From the NCBI GenBank assembly GCA_039000515.1, contig JBCFYV010011164.1, positions 36,181,521 to 36,245,520 on the forward strand: 64,000 nt of DNA, in the 5' to 3' direction. The position numbers and the translations under genes are program-made. Position 1 is the stretch's first letter; the number at the start of each line of letters is the position of its first letter. This document shows, in pieces, positions 48,173 through 59,598 of the stretch. The notes under the pieces are model-generated. The model did not search any database. It was not told the origin of the DNA and worked only from the letters and a program-made list of their open reading frames with translations. The stretch is from Timema cristinae (taxonomy: Eukaryota; Arthropoda; Insecta; Phasmatodea; Timematidae).

Positions 48173-48439
48173 GCACCGCGTCTTACTACCCGTTCGGGTT
48201 ATACGCACTTACGCTAATGTGTAATGGTATAGGGTGATAGTGAGATGAAATGAAGGACCTACAGTTTAACGTGGAATCCGAACCACGGTGGAGGCCTGGC
48301 ATTCCTCACATTCACAAGAAGTCTTGTCAGAGGTGAAGGAAGGGTTTGGTAATCAGATAAATCTTTGCCGGGACCGAGGATCGAACCCCGGCCGCCAGCA
48401 CAGAAGTCTGACACCTTACCCCTAGACCACCAGGTCACC
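48139..48439 (-). repeat. tRNA-derived SINE, family A, with 10-bp target duplication
   Basis: Reversed (ATT)n tail, agcaccgcgtcttactaccc, body ccgaaccacggtggaggcct and head accaccaggtcacc. Perfect duplications ctttggaatc at 48129-48138 and 48440-48449. Confidence 0.97.
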
Positions 48440-48449
48440 CTTTGGAATC

Positions 48450-49029
48450 TAGTATTCGTTTACATCTCCCTCTCATATTTTGCCGCCTACAATTCGCCCA
48501 TTTTCTAGCGACACCCTTATCATAACCAGATTACGTGTAGACAGAAGAGAATCGATTCGTCTTTTTCGCCAGATTTTTATGGTTACTTGTTTGCCCTGCC
48601 CCATTTATTTATTCTTTTATTCTCCAAAACTTCCTCTTTTATCCTCTCAATTTATTTATATTACCCTTTGCTTGTACCGTAAGGACATATTTCCCTCCTA
48701 TTTTCCCCTCTTTCTGTTTCTAATACTAATAAAAAGGGGTTTATTTCTTTTCCACGAACCATAAAATCCTTCCATGATACAACATTTGCGCACATAAACG
48801 GTGACATGAGAGTTACAAGGCAATCTAGGGGACGTTTTATTAAATATCTCACAATCCAGTATTTCAAAAGCTTTCTAAAATTAATGTCGTACAATATTTA
48901 GCTATTATCCACATTTTTATTTCATATTGTACTACTTGTTATCAAGATATCAATTTTTTACCATCCATTTTGGTGAGCAAATCTACACAGACTTCAATCT
49001 ACTCTTGTTTAGTTTACTGGTAATGAAGA
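48450..49029. other. Intergenic
   Basis: The ORF of 94 codons at 48480-48764 is T-rich with no family features. Nothing else recognised. Confidence 0.45.
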
Positions 49030-49215
49030 GATCGGAGTTAAAATCTCTTTGGGGTCTACTGAGTTTTGTTTTTTTCTTAAATGATTTCTCACTCTCTTCC
49101 CACGCCAATTCGGGTAGATTACCTCTAAAATGCTCCCTTCCTCATCCTTACCCCATTAGAGTAATTATAACACATGCGTAGGCATAGATAGTAAGACGCG
49201 GTGACAAAAAATAAT
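49030..49215 (+). repeat. Degenerate tRNA-derived SINE (body and tail)
   Basis: gatcggagttaaaatctctt stands for the B-box, followed by ctcttcccacgccaattcgg and tagatagtaagacgcggtga. Confidence 0.7.
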
Positions 49216-49391
49216 TATTTGTGAACATAGCTTAAGACTGCATGGATCTTATTCGTATGGTAGTAAGATAATGTTCTTTGATACTGTACCATGAATGATC
49301 AAATATTATACATGAGGAGGTGAGGAATTGGACAAAGAGGGTGTGGACAAGACAATGGCAGCGAAAGAGGTATCTGGGATTATCATCAACA

Positions 49392-49656
49392 TTATTATTA
49401 TTAGCACCGCGTCTTACTACCCATTCGGGTTATACGCACTTACGCTAATGTGTAATGGTAGGGTGACTGTGAGATGAAATGGAGGACCTACAGTTTAACG
49501 TGGAATCCGAACCACGGTGGAGGCCTGGCATTCCCCACATTCACAAGATGTCTTGTCAGAGGTGAAGGAAGGGTTTGGTAATCAGATAAATCAGTGCCGA
49601 GACCGAGGATTGAACCCCGGACCCCCAGCACAGAAGTTAGACACCTTACCTCTAAA
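49392..49656 (-). repeat. tRNA-derived SINE, family A, head truncated
   Basis: Reversed tail agcaccgcgtcttactaccc through the body to cacagaagttagacacctta. The last roughly 18 bp of the head are missing. No clear duplication. Confidence 0.92.
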
Positions 49657-49737
49657 GTAAGTACTTTTTGCGTGGTGGGGCAATGCTAATGGCCAGCTGC
49701 TGACCAACTTGCACGGTAAGTAATTCGGCCGAGGGAA

Positions 49738-50539
49738 GCGTTTCCCAAAACTTTTTTGTCCGTGACCCTAAACATAATAATTTCCCGGCCCGGTGACCCA
49801 AAGATTAATTTGCATGTAGTTTCAATTGCCTATTATAGTCATATTAAGGGTTATTAAATTAATGTAATTGAATTAATTTAACTATCAAAAACAGGATTAA
49901 TTTCAATAGCCTTATATTCAGACAAAATATAAGGCACCATTTTTATTGAAAATGTGACTTTGTCACAATGTTCGGTAAGTGAACAAAAAAATACTATTTC
50001 AGTGGCTCCTATAGTATTGTTTTTACTTTATATTGATAAATGTTATCAGATCAATTGAATCAATTCCAGTAACTTTTTTATTTTACTGATAGAAAATACC
50101 ATAATATTTTCTCGTTGAAATGCGACTTATTGGCTAATGCGCAAAATTGGCTACTTGACAAAAACAGGTTTTTTTTTTTGTGACAACCAAGATTCTGTTT
50201 CATTTTTTAGGCTATATTGCCAGAAGAAGAAAAATAAACTTTTCCACTTCCCGAGTCAGAATGGGCTTGTCTTTTAGCTGGGTCCAAAACTCCTGTGTAA
50301 AGGAGAGTTGATTCAACACTGGTATCAGTAATGCAGTAGCAATCAAAAATGCTCCAGTGTTGCTTCTGTTAGTATTGCAGTAACTCTTCAAAATGCCCCA
50401 GTTTGATGAAGTGTTTGTAATTTTAATAATTCATAATTTTTGGACAAAATAAAACAAAATCGAAACCTTCCCACGACTTTGAGGAACGTCCTTGCGACCC
50501 TCATTTGGGTCGTGACCATGGCTTTGGAAACCATTGACA
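49738..50539. mobile_element. hAT-like MITE (candidate)
   Basis: Left gcgtttcccaaaactttttt and right ggctttggaaaccattg are imperfect inverted repeats of the style seen in hAT ends. ccgtgaccc (49762) and gggtcgtgacc (50506) also face each other. No matching 8-bp duplication was found. Confidence 0.5.
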
Positions 50540-50704
50540 CAAAGCCAGTAGTTTATTTTTTTAAACTGGGAGTATTTTATCAGTCTATTAGGGATATTAA
50601 CACGTGACTAAGAAATTAGCCTAATGACTGGTTCACACAGTGTGAGTTGGCTTGCGTGTTGATAGAGCCATTAACTGAGGGTCAGCTACTGGTTCTTTCA
50701 ACTC
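50540..50704. other. Short intergenic piece
   Basis: The word gactggttcacacagtgtga at about 50626 faces cgcactgtgtgaactaggca at about 50955, across the SINE. A palindromic repeat therefore surrounds the SINE insertion site. Confidence 0.5.
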
Positions 50705-50712
50705 ACAAGCCA

Positions 50713-50943
50713 CCTGCTTCAGTGGCGCATGGTCTAAGGCATCACTCTCGTGTTAAACTAGACTGACAATGAAGATCGAGATTCAAATCCTGGTCGGGTA
50801 TTGGAAGGTTTTTTCCAAAATAGTTTCCACTCTCCCTCCATGCAAATTCGAGTACACTTTATCTGAATTCAACTCTAATCATTCCTTAGCGTGCATATGC
50901 TTATATCCTGAAAAAGACACGGTGCTGAAAATTTTAAAAAAAT
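50713..50943 (+). repeat. tRNA-derived SINE, family C, with target duplication
   Basis: Head gcttcagtggcgcatggtct, B-box region gattcaaatcctggtcgggt, body ccctccatgcaaattcgagt and tail aaagacacggtgctgaaa. Duplication acaagcca at 50705-50712 and 50944-50951. Confidence 0.9.
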
Positions 50944-50951
50944 ACAAGCCA

Positions 50952-51351
50952 ACTCGCACTGTGTGAACTAGGCATTATGTTAGTTTGTTAGTCACGTGTT
51001 AATAACCCTAATCGATTGGTAAAATATCCCCAGTTCAAATGAAATAGAGAGCGCACGTAATATTTAATCAGCGTCAGTCCACGAGTATGAAGTGGTAATT
51101 GATTTATTGTTCATCACTGCTATTTGGTTGTAATCAATCAGAGTATTGAGGTGGTTTATGGGAGCAGTGACATGACGAGTCCAGAGAGACAACAAACACA
51201 CTCTATGTGGATTGCGATTCTATTTGCAGGTTGTCAAGAGGCACAGTTGACATCTCAGTCAAGGTCAAGAGCGACGAATATAAGTGGCTTCACCCACCTC
51301 TGGAATACATCGATTCGTATCCCGGAGGTGTCGAAGGTACAATGGCGTAGC
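50952..51351. other. Intergenic
   Basis: No gene recognised. The 134-codon ORF at 51124-51528 runs into a transposable element and has no family features. Confidence 0.45.
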
Positions 51352-51359
51352 GTTGGCAG

Positions 51360-51771
51360 CATGGCCGTAGCCGGGGGGGGGGGGGGGTGGGTAGGGTGTT
51401 CAAACCCCCTCAAATTGTATGAACAAAATATATATGGCTTTATTTATGGTTCAAACCATATAAAAATTAAGATACAAATACAATTTAGGGGCTATGTTAC
51501 CATAAAAAGCACTTTAGAGAGCTTCTAGAATGTTACTAGAATTTGTTCTATCTTTCAAACAAAAACACTTCAAATAACTTCTAAAGGTGTTTAATATTTA
51601 GATTTTTTTTCCCCTAACCTCGTGCAGTTTGGGGGTTATGTTGCCATAAAAAACACTTCAGATAGCTTCTAGAACTGTGTATCATTTAGAATTTTTTTCT
51701 AGCTTCCAGCAATTGGGGGATGGGCCCAACAAGCCCCTCCCCCCTGAAATTATTGGCTGGCTACGGCCTTG
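51360..51771. mobile_element. hAT-like MITE with CAAGGCCGTAGCC ends
   Basis: Left catggccgtagcc then a long G-run; right ggctacggccttg. Near-perfect 8-bp target duplication gttggcag/gttggcaa at 51352-51359 and 51772-51779. The inside holds cttcaaataacttctaaagg-type repeats as at 6.6 kb. A left-end relative lies at 45081. No ORF. Confidence 0.88.
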
Positions 51772-51819
51772 GTTGGCAATATTTAAGTGTTTGGAGAATA
51801 TTTGAATTTTATCTCCAAT

Positions 51820-51960
51820 GTATATCATTACCAGTTTGGTTATACGCATTTAAATTACGCTATGTGAGTAGAGATGTATAAAGTAGAACTTAGACACACC
51901 CAGCCGGTATTCGTACTCGGATCTCCCTATCACCGGAAAACAAGATTAAATGAAGTTGAT
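51820..51960 (-). repeat. Degenerate tRNA-derived SINE
   Basis: Reversed tail relic ccagtttggttatacgcatt and reversed B-box ccggtattcgtactcggatc. Confidence 0.6.
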
Positions 51961-52044
51961 GATTAGCCCTCCTGCTCATCGATTCGGGTTTTAATTAATA
52001 AACATTAATGAAACAGGCAGTTAAACGCGGGGATTGGTTTTGAC

Positions 52045-52916
52045 CAGTGGCGCATCCATAAATGTTCTTGAGGGTTTGTAGGGGGACACACAAGGTTTGG
52101 GTCTCGAATTAAATCTCACAGGAGTTCCATAAACACTGGAGGAAAAAACAATAATTTATGATTATTAAATGCTTCCATATGCTATTTCAATACTTTTAAT
52201 GGTAACGAGGAGCACTATTTCAAAAATGTAAGTGACCTTAGTTTAAATACAACGTATCAAAGCTATTTTTCCAGTACTCTTTCCAATTTGTAACTTTTAG
52301 GGCATTTTTAATGTGCGCAGTGGTAGGCATAGCCTGACATTTTCCCCACAGATTGGGATACTGTTAGTATTTTACCCGAAAAGAAGAATAAGTGATGGCG
52401 GAACCCTATTTGTATAGGTAGGAGGGGGCAAATGGAAAAATAAAAGAGCTTTGCCCTCCAACCTAAAGGGGTGTCCAATTACCCTGTCCAAAAAATGTTA
52501 CAAGAAAAATTGACCCACCTAGAAAGCTATTCGGGGGGGGGGGGTCTTTCCTTTGAAATTTTTAGAAATTTAGATGATTTATAAGCTTTTCGGAGTAGTC
52601 ATAGTCTAGAATTTTTTAAAAAAATTATCTTTCTTTAAAATATATTGAAAGTAGTCTTCCCTGATTTTTTTTTCGAAAAATTGATGCTCTAAAGCTATTT
52701 GCATGAAGATTTTTTTAAATCAAATGCCCCTAGAAGCCATTTGGTATGATCCTAATCTGGCAAATTTTTGAAAATGAAATGTCTTTAGAAGCTATTTGAA
52801 GTGGTTCTTTGCTAGCAAATTTTCGAAAATTAATTTAAGAACATGGGAGGGAAAACAACTGCCCTATCCCCCCCCCCCCCCCCGCAATCCCCACCATCAC
52901 CCTTGGTGCGCCACTG
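52045..52916. mobile_element. hAT-like MITE with CAGTGGCGCA ends
   Basis: Left cagtggcgcatcc; right ggtgcgccactg. Flanking 8-mers gttttgac and cttctgac match at six of eight positions, an aged duplication. It contains G- and C-homopolymer runs and about 75-bp repeats (aagctatttgaagtggttct, gctagcaaattttcgaaaat). No transposase. Confidence 0.82.
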
Positions 52917-52924
52917 CTTCTGAC

Positions 52925-53589
52925 CTGAAATATCAGGATTAGACTTACTTCAACTATCGTCTGGGTGAAATTAAAGTGGATTTAAAAATATTATGTACAA
53001 ATGTATTTGATAAATATTCGTTTTAATTCAGCTGTTTTACAGTTACATTTATTTATAACTACCGTATTCTTAATTATCCCCTTAAATATTGACATTAGTG
53101 ACACTTATGTTAATAGTACCAATAAAAACAATATTCTTAAAGATATTTTTACATATGTCTCTCTTTCTTTCATTTATCCATTTATTTGCACGATCACCAA
53201 AATTATTTATTTTGGATTAATCTGCGATAGTATAATATTAACTAGGCACAGTCACCTTCACAAAAATTGGTCAAATTTCCACCCTAAATTCTACCTTTAT
53301 TTCTGATACTGTGCAACAGAGGTGGTTTTGGTGAAATTCGTTCTATTTGAATTTTTGATGTGAGCTCCATCCCATAATTATAAGCTCTTATGTATTTTTG
53401 TCCTATCATTATAAACTCTTATGTGAATTCTGTCCCGTCATTATAAGGGTGCTATGTAAATTGCATCCCTCCCTAATCCTCCCTTAAATTTAAGAATGAT
53501 GAAAATAATAAACGATATAAAATTAAATATAACAATTTAGTAACATGTTAAACATTTATTTCAACAAAATCACATTATACGACTCTAGT
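52925..53589. other. Intergenic, AT-rich
   Basis: A 101-codon hydrophobic ORF at 53001-53306 is AT-driven and has no recognisable family. Phrases such as cataattataagctcttatg repeat at about 53373, 53408 and 53437. Confidence 0.45.
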
Positions 53590-53599
53590 AATCAGATCA

Positions 53600-53888
53600 G
53601 GTGACCTGGTGGTCTAGGGTAAGGTGTCAGACTTCTGTGCTGGCGGCCGGGGTTCAATCCTCCGTCCCGGCAAAGATTTATCTGATTACCAAACCCTTCC
53701 TTCACCTCTGACAAGACATCTTGTGAATGTGGGGAATGCCAGGTCTCCACCGTGGTTCGGATTCCACGTTAAACTGTAGGTCCTTCATTTCATCTCACAA
53801 TCACCCTACCATTACACATTAGCGTAAGTGCGTATAACCCGAACGGGTAGTAAGACGCGGTGCTAATAATAATAATAATAATAATAAT
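53600..53888 (+). repeat. tRNA-derived SINE, family A, with target duplication
   Basis: Full length from gtgacctggtggtctagg to (AAT)n. Duplication aatcagatca at 53590-53599 and 53889-53898. Confidence 0.97.
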
Positions 53889-53898
53889 AATCAGATCA

Positions 53899-54349
53899 AA
53901 TATACAACAAAAATAAATTAGTTCTAAGAACAATTATTTATCGTGTTTAAATAATTACTCCTCAATGACTGGTTATTTGTCAGATTTTTCTGTTGAACCT
54001 CAATTTCCTGGATAATAAATGTCTAAACGATAATACATACTTCAATTAGAATTTTAAAAACTTTACACAAAGTGACAATTTATTGTCTTCTTTAAACATC
54101 AATACTCACCGAAAAAATTACACAAGTAAAAATTTATAATACACCTCTTTGACAAAATCGAAAATAGATTTCTTTACAAATATAATCAAATTTACTCCTA
54201 ATATGAAGCGAGAGAAAGGCATATGGTATTTTATCAATCATAACTACTTATTTCAAACTGTAAGGAAGCTTACCATTATCGACAGACACAGTAAAACGAT
54301 AGTAGTAGGATTTTATTCGTCACATAATAATGGGTATACATAATACGTA
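53899..54349. other. Intergenic, AT-rich
   Basis: Nothing recognised. Confidence 0.5.
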
Positions 54350-54900
54350 CTACTTACTCACTTTATGGCACTAAGGACTCTAAATTTCACTGCCACAATA
54401 ACAAAAGAACGCCACCTATCCTTATCTTGAATAAGTTATATATAGTATCCCTCATTACACTATATCCCTATCTTGAGCTAGTTATATCCAATCCCCTTCA
54501 TTACACCTTATTTATATCTCGAGCTAGTTCTATTCAGTCTACCTCATTACACCCAGTCCCTGTCTCTAGCTAGTTCTATCCAGTCCACCTCATTACCACC
54601 TATCTCTTTCAGGTCCAATCTAATGCTATCCTCCCATTTTGTTCGCCGGTCAGTACCCAAAACACGGTTCTAGACTCTCCTATTAGTGCTGCATGTTCTC
54701 CCACCGTAATCTAGGAGACTTGATGTCTTGTATGAGTACTGGCTATGTAACTCATCATTATATAACCTCCTCCACTCTTCAGTGGCCTCATTCCTTTTTG
54801 GACCAAATATGTTCCTAAACAACTTGTTTTCGAACACACTAGATTTGTTCTCGTCATGTAAGGCAAGAGACCACGTCTTACACACATAGAGAACAACCGG
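54350..54900 (-). pseudogene. LINE 3' end (RT C-terminus), second copy with repeat expansion
   Basis: Minus-strand reading gives CKTWSLALHDE, VFENKLFRNIFGPKRNE, EEWRRLYNDELHSQY (54885-54750). Then come decayed blocks and GGNEVDWIELARDRD (about 54590), repeated about four times at 44-48-bp spacing to 54420. It finishes with QDKDRWRSFV and a short end near 54365. This is the same domain end as at 44152-46080 with the same C-terminal repeat, at lower copy number. Frame breaks throughout. No 3' tail recognised beyond 54350. Confidence 0.87.
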
Positions 54901-55129
54901 TAAAATTATTATTTTGTATAAAAAATAAACAATACAAAAATAAATTAAAATAATTTTGCGGAATGAGTGATTAGGTCAAACTAGCTTGATTCTTTTATTT
55001 TCTCATATCAAGAGAAAGTATTGTAATCGTGAAAAAAATCAATCTCGAGATTATGATGAATCTCTACTTTTTATGTGAACCCGGACCTAAAAAAAAAAAA
55101 AAAATCTGTCTGTATGTTCTTGGCCACGG
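54901..55129. other. Intergenic, AT-rich
   Basis: Nothing recognised; poly-A run at 55090-55105. Confidence 0.5.
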
Positions 55130-56450
55130 ATCCAAAACGTTTAAATGGATTTTGTTTAAACTTAGTATTTAGATTTTTATTTTATTTTAACACTGTCCTC
55201 AAATCAAGTGTAGTTTACTGATGAGTGATTTTCTGAATTCCGAATTTTTCGAAAAAGGATATAACAATTTTGATTAAAATACATAGATAAGATTTGTTTG
55301 ACATTATTAAAAGCACTGTTATCATTATTTTTGTGCAAGCATTCGTTGAAAGGTAGTTTTACTGATGAGAAATTTGGTCAAATTCAAAATATTTCGAAAA
55401 TATCTCAAAAATTGTGTTTAAAATGTGTATCTGGGGATTGTGCAGTGTGACAAATAGCACCGTATACTTGTTTTTGGTGTAAATACTCATTTATGGGTAG
55501 TTTACAGAAGACTGATTTTTCAAAAGCTTGAAAAACCTATTTAAAAGTAGTTCTAAGGATTTGGTTCCAAATGAGTATCTTGGAGTGTTTTACATGACAA
55601 ATAACACCGTAAACTTGATATTTAGGAAAAATTCGCTAAAGGATGGTTTAATGACGAGTGTAATTATCGAAAGTAAGATATATTTGGAAAGTGGCCTTAC
55701 CAAGTTAGTTTAAACTGTGTATCTTGGGAGATTTTACATGACAAATAAAAATCTATATTTTTTTAAAAATGTAGTCCATTCAAGGGTACTTTGATTACGC
55801 ATGACGTTATTTAAATTTAAAATTTTAATATTTCAAAAGATTGCTCCAGTGACTTGGTTCAAAATGGGTATACATTAAGTTTTTTACATAGTAAATTGTA
55901 TGATATATTGTTAAAAAAAATCTAAAGTAGATAACTGAATTTTGATTTTTGTAAATTTTGAATATTTTTGAAAATATCTCTACTGATTTAGTTTAAAATC
56001 AATATCGTCCGACTATTTTTCATGATACGGAATAGCGCATCTTTATTTCTCTAAAATAAATTAGTGGAACAGTAATTTAATTACGACAAACTATTCAAAA
56101 TATGACTTTTTTAATTGACCTTAAAAATTGAGTTCAAAATGGGTATCTAGGAATAGCTTTTTTTCATGATAAATAAAAAGTGTTTATTTTTACAATTTAC
56201 AATAGTTTTTGAAAAGCTTACAATGAGCTATTATTTAAATTTGAAATTTGGTAAAAATATTTATACCATTTGATTTAAAGTTTATAAATCAAGACTTATT
56301 AATTTTTTATTACAGTGTGTGTTTGTTTTTATAACGGTAATTTACTGAAAATCCATTTATGAACTTTTTTTTCGAAGCTATAATTCACAATATAAGAAAG
56401 CTAGTTCAATTGTTTCGTATTATTTTTTCAATTTGTCTACATTTAAAAAA
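55130..56450 (+). repeat. Hidden degenerate tandem array, about 143-bp period, 8-9 units
   Basis: The anchor ggttcaaaatgggtatctgg, in variants, occurs at about 55154, 55272, 55415, 55563, 55707, 55856, 55990, 56130 and 56272. Spacings are 118, 143, 148, 144, 149, 134, 140 and 142. Each anchor is followed by a ttttacatgacaaataacac-like stretch and preceded by tattttcgaaaatatctc-like sequence. Identity between units is low. Confidence 0.75.
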
Positions 56451-58397
56451 AAATAAAGTGGGCTTATGAAGAGAAGATTTTGGCAAAATAGGCTTTATCA
56501 AGCTCGAAATATTTTTCATTTACGAAGTTATTACAAATTTTAGAACTGAAGTTGTGTTAGATTAAATTGAAATGTTCTTAAAAATAAATTCAATATGGGA
56601 TGGAATTCAGACCACCTTTGCTAGTTATGGGGTGAAATTTACAGAGGACCTAGATGGTCATACAATCTTCGGGGCGGAATTTACGTCAACGCCATACAAG
56701 GTAAGCACTAGGTTGATTGACTTTTATCAACAGACGCTAGACCTTGAAGATGAATTCCTACCGTAGGGGAAGTAACGGAACAAACACATTTTATTCTCCC
56801 AGTTGACGTCAGAGACGGAAAGTCGTCTAAGGAAGAATTGGTTGTCACATCCCCGTAACATTGTGAGATAAAGCCGCTCGGAGGACAATGGAGAATGTCT
56901 TGATTGTGTCGCCCCAGTAGCCAGAAGGGGATAGTTTCAAACCTGCTTACACATGGGTGAGATCTTCGTACTTAATTCAGAAGATAAAATTAAAGTGAAA
57001 CAATCATGGTAGACCCTACAAAATAATCACTAAAATAACTATTACAGTCTAGTTTTCATAGGTAAAACCTTATTTGACAGCTAGGAAACATACTATATCT
57101 ACTTTCACATTTTCATACGTCAGATCATATAATCTTCAGATGTCACCTGTTGTGTATTGTGTGTCTTTGCATTTTGCTATGCTTATTTGTTTTTGTTGTT
57201 GTCATTTTCTATTACCATAGGCCTGTAGGTTTTGTTTATTATTGTCTAAAATAAAGCGACCGAACAGTGTCTTCTCTTTGTGAGTGTGATACAATAAATA
57301 ATAGTTAAGTCTGAGCTGCTTAATTCAGTGTTCCTCCCGGTTGTTACAAATAGGGATTCCTCAGCTGTCAATCCCGAATATCACCTTTGATAGTACGAAT
57401 GCCTATAATATAATAATCTAGTAACATTTTTACAAATTGTTGACAAGAAAGAGATATGTTTGTATGTGTGTTGCGGCCCAGAAAAACATGCCACATGTCA
57501 CTCGGAGAAATTGTCCGCCAGAGCGTAAAATATCAATTCGGGTCGAAATTGATGGTTTCTAGATTTCAACGTCATCTGTTAGTTCGAAACGTTAACTACG
57601 AACTCAACCAGTAAACTTAACTTTAAAAAAAAAAAACAGTCGTCATGGGCATTAGCGTTGAATGATACTTATAGGTATTTGCCTGAATCATTTGACCACA
57701 CGTGGACTAGTCCACGACACTATCCGTTCTCACTGTGTATTTTCTTAGTCAAGTGAAAGATCTCATCATGTCAACATCCACTTTGTCACAACTAACGCAC
57801 CCTGGACCTAGTCTACGTACATATGACTGTACAGGAGTTGTCGTTAGTTTCCACCCAGGCGGAAAATATACAACCATCGCTGATAGAAGTCGTGATCGAT
57901 TGAGGACTTCCGGACCACTCGCTCCAACTAGGTAAGTACACGACTGATGCGATCGTGAGTCGTACATTTGACCCCGTGGCACCCCACTTTGTAAAGGTGC
58001 GACCAGGGATGTGGGTGTCTTGAAATTATAAACCAACCAACATAGAAAGATGTACTAGTATCCAATGGTATAAATGCTAACAATTGAAAATAAAAGGAAA
58101 CTTTTTTTTTTAACACGAGAAAGTCAATTTATACCACTGGAAATGAGATACGCCTAAGTGGCGTGGTAATTCACACGCTAGCAGAAATGTGTTTAGGCCC
58201 ATGATTATTTGCAAAGCAAACTATAACAGCTTATTACCAACATATTTTTTTCTAATGAATAAACAAATCTTAAAGATAAATATTACTGTGGGTGTTTTAA
58301 AATGATTGTGCTGTGTCGTGAAACAAATAAAAACAGAACAATACTGACACACGCGCTTTCCATTTAACCAACTGTTGTTTTTTTTTTTTTCAAAAAT
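56451..58397. other. Intergenic, possible LTR-like region at about 57130-57350
   Basis: No gene recognised. The stretch from tgtcacctgttgtgtattg (57139) to ggttgttaca (57348), with aataaa-containing words between, has LTR-like ends but no partner. The 64-codon ORF at 56572-56766 has no clear family. Confidence 0.35.
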
Positions 58398-58641
58398 GTA
58401 TCACCTCGTCTTACTATGTACTACCTGTTTATGTTATACGCATTTATGACATTAACTCTAATGGCTTAGGGATGAGTAAGTGATTATTTTAGAGGTGATC
58501 TGTCCGAATTTGCGGGGAAGTAGAGTGGGGAACAACAGTAGACCCAACCGAGATTCGAATCCCCATTCCCTCATCAACAACAGACTATTCTAACACGATA
58601 GTGTCGCTCACGCCTTAGTAAATTTGGTCATTGAAGCGGGT
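58398..58641 (-). repeat. tRNA-derived SINE, family C-like
   Basis: Reversed tail tcacctcgtcttactatgta, body tccgaatttgcggggaagta, reversed B-box gagattcgaatccccattcc and head ggtcattgaagcgggta. Confidence 0.82.
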
Positions 58642-59310
58642 AATTTAACGAGATATTTCACAACTACGGATGTATTTGGCTGCTATTATCTCCGTTTATA
58701 ACGCATGCGCACTGATTCCGTCGGTTGGTTTTGAAATTTGATCCCAAGCTGATTTTGTCGCGCTTAAAAAGGAAAGCCGAAGTTATTCCAAATCTTGCTG
58801 AACAAACCACGCCGATGAGGCTGAAATATTGTTATGGTTTTATTAGCTTGTCACGTGATTACATTAATTGATTCTCTGCCATTTATGTTTAGCAAACCTG
58901 TGATTGAGCTGCCGAACATCACAACACCATTTCCTCTATTGATGCACGTCACTTTGTAGGCCTCTACACAGTTGAGGAAAGTTTTAACATTTATTTTAAA
59001 ATAACTAAAGCTAAAAGCAAACAAAATATACAGTACATGTGTAAAGTGAAAATACAGTACATGTGTAAAGTGAAAATACAGTACATCATACTGTATCAAG
59101 TGAAGGTTACAATAAATTGCTTAAGGGCTATTTCTTTAAAAACAATTTCCAAGTGTACTCTAACGTGTTCTATGTATGTACTGCGACGGAACAAATTCGG
59201 CGTAGTTATCTTAATGCTGAATAAAGTGACAAATCCTTAAAGGTTATCTTGACAAGGGTATAACATGTACTAAAATACAAATATAATTAGTACACCGTTT
59301 AGTACCGTTT
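58642..59310. other. Intergenic with a 24-bp tandem duplication
   Basis: acatgtgtaaagtgaaaata then cagt occurs twice at 59035-59082. Nothing else recognised. Confidence 0.5.
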
Positions 59311-59323
59311 TAAATCTTTGTTA

Positions 59324-59585
59324 TTTATATTTATATTTAGCACCACGTCTTACTACCCGTTCGGGTTATACGCTTTAAGTACTAATTACGCTAATGGATT
59401 AGGAATTGGGAAAGTTTTAATTAGAGGAAGTGAACCCGCATTTGCGTGGAAGGAGAGTGGAAAACCATTTAGGAAAAACCACCCCCAGCTCACCCGACCG
59501 AGATTCGAACCTCGATCTCCCCGTCCTCAGCAGTCGAGCTCGACACGACAAGCGCGTTAGCCAACTACGCTACCGAGGCGGGTAT
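59324..59585 (-). repeat. tRNA-derived SINE, family B, with target duplication
   Basis: Reversed tail agcaccacgtcttactaccc, body gaacccgcatttgcgtggaa, B-box ccgagattcgaacctcgatc and head gctaccgaggcggg. Near-perfect duplication taaatctttgtta/taaatcattgtta at 59311-59323 and 59586-59598. Confidence 0.95.
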
Positions 59586-59598
59586 TAAATCATTGTTA

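Noticed and set aside
51124..51528. 134-codon plus-strand ORF
   Set aside because: Crosses into a hAT-like MITE through its G-run; no family features.
53001..53306. Hydrophobic 101-codon ORF
   Set aside because: Composition follows AT richness; no family features, no context.
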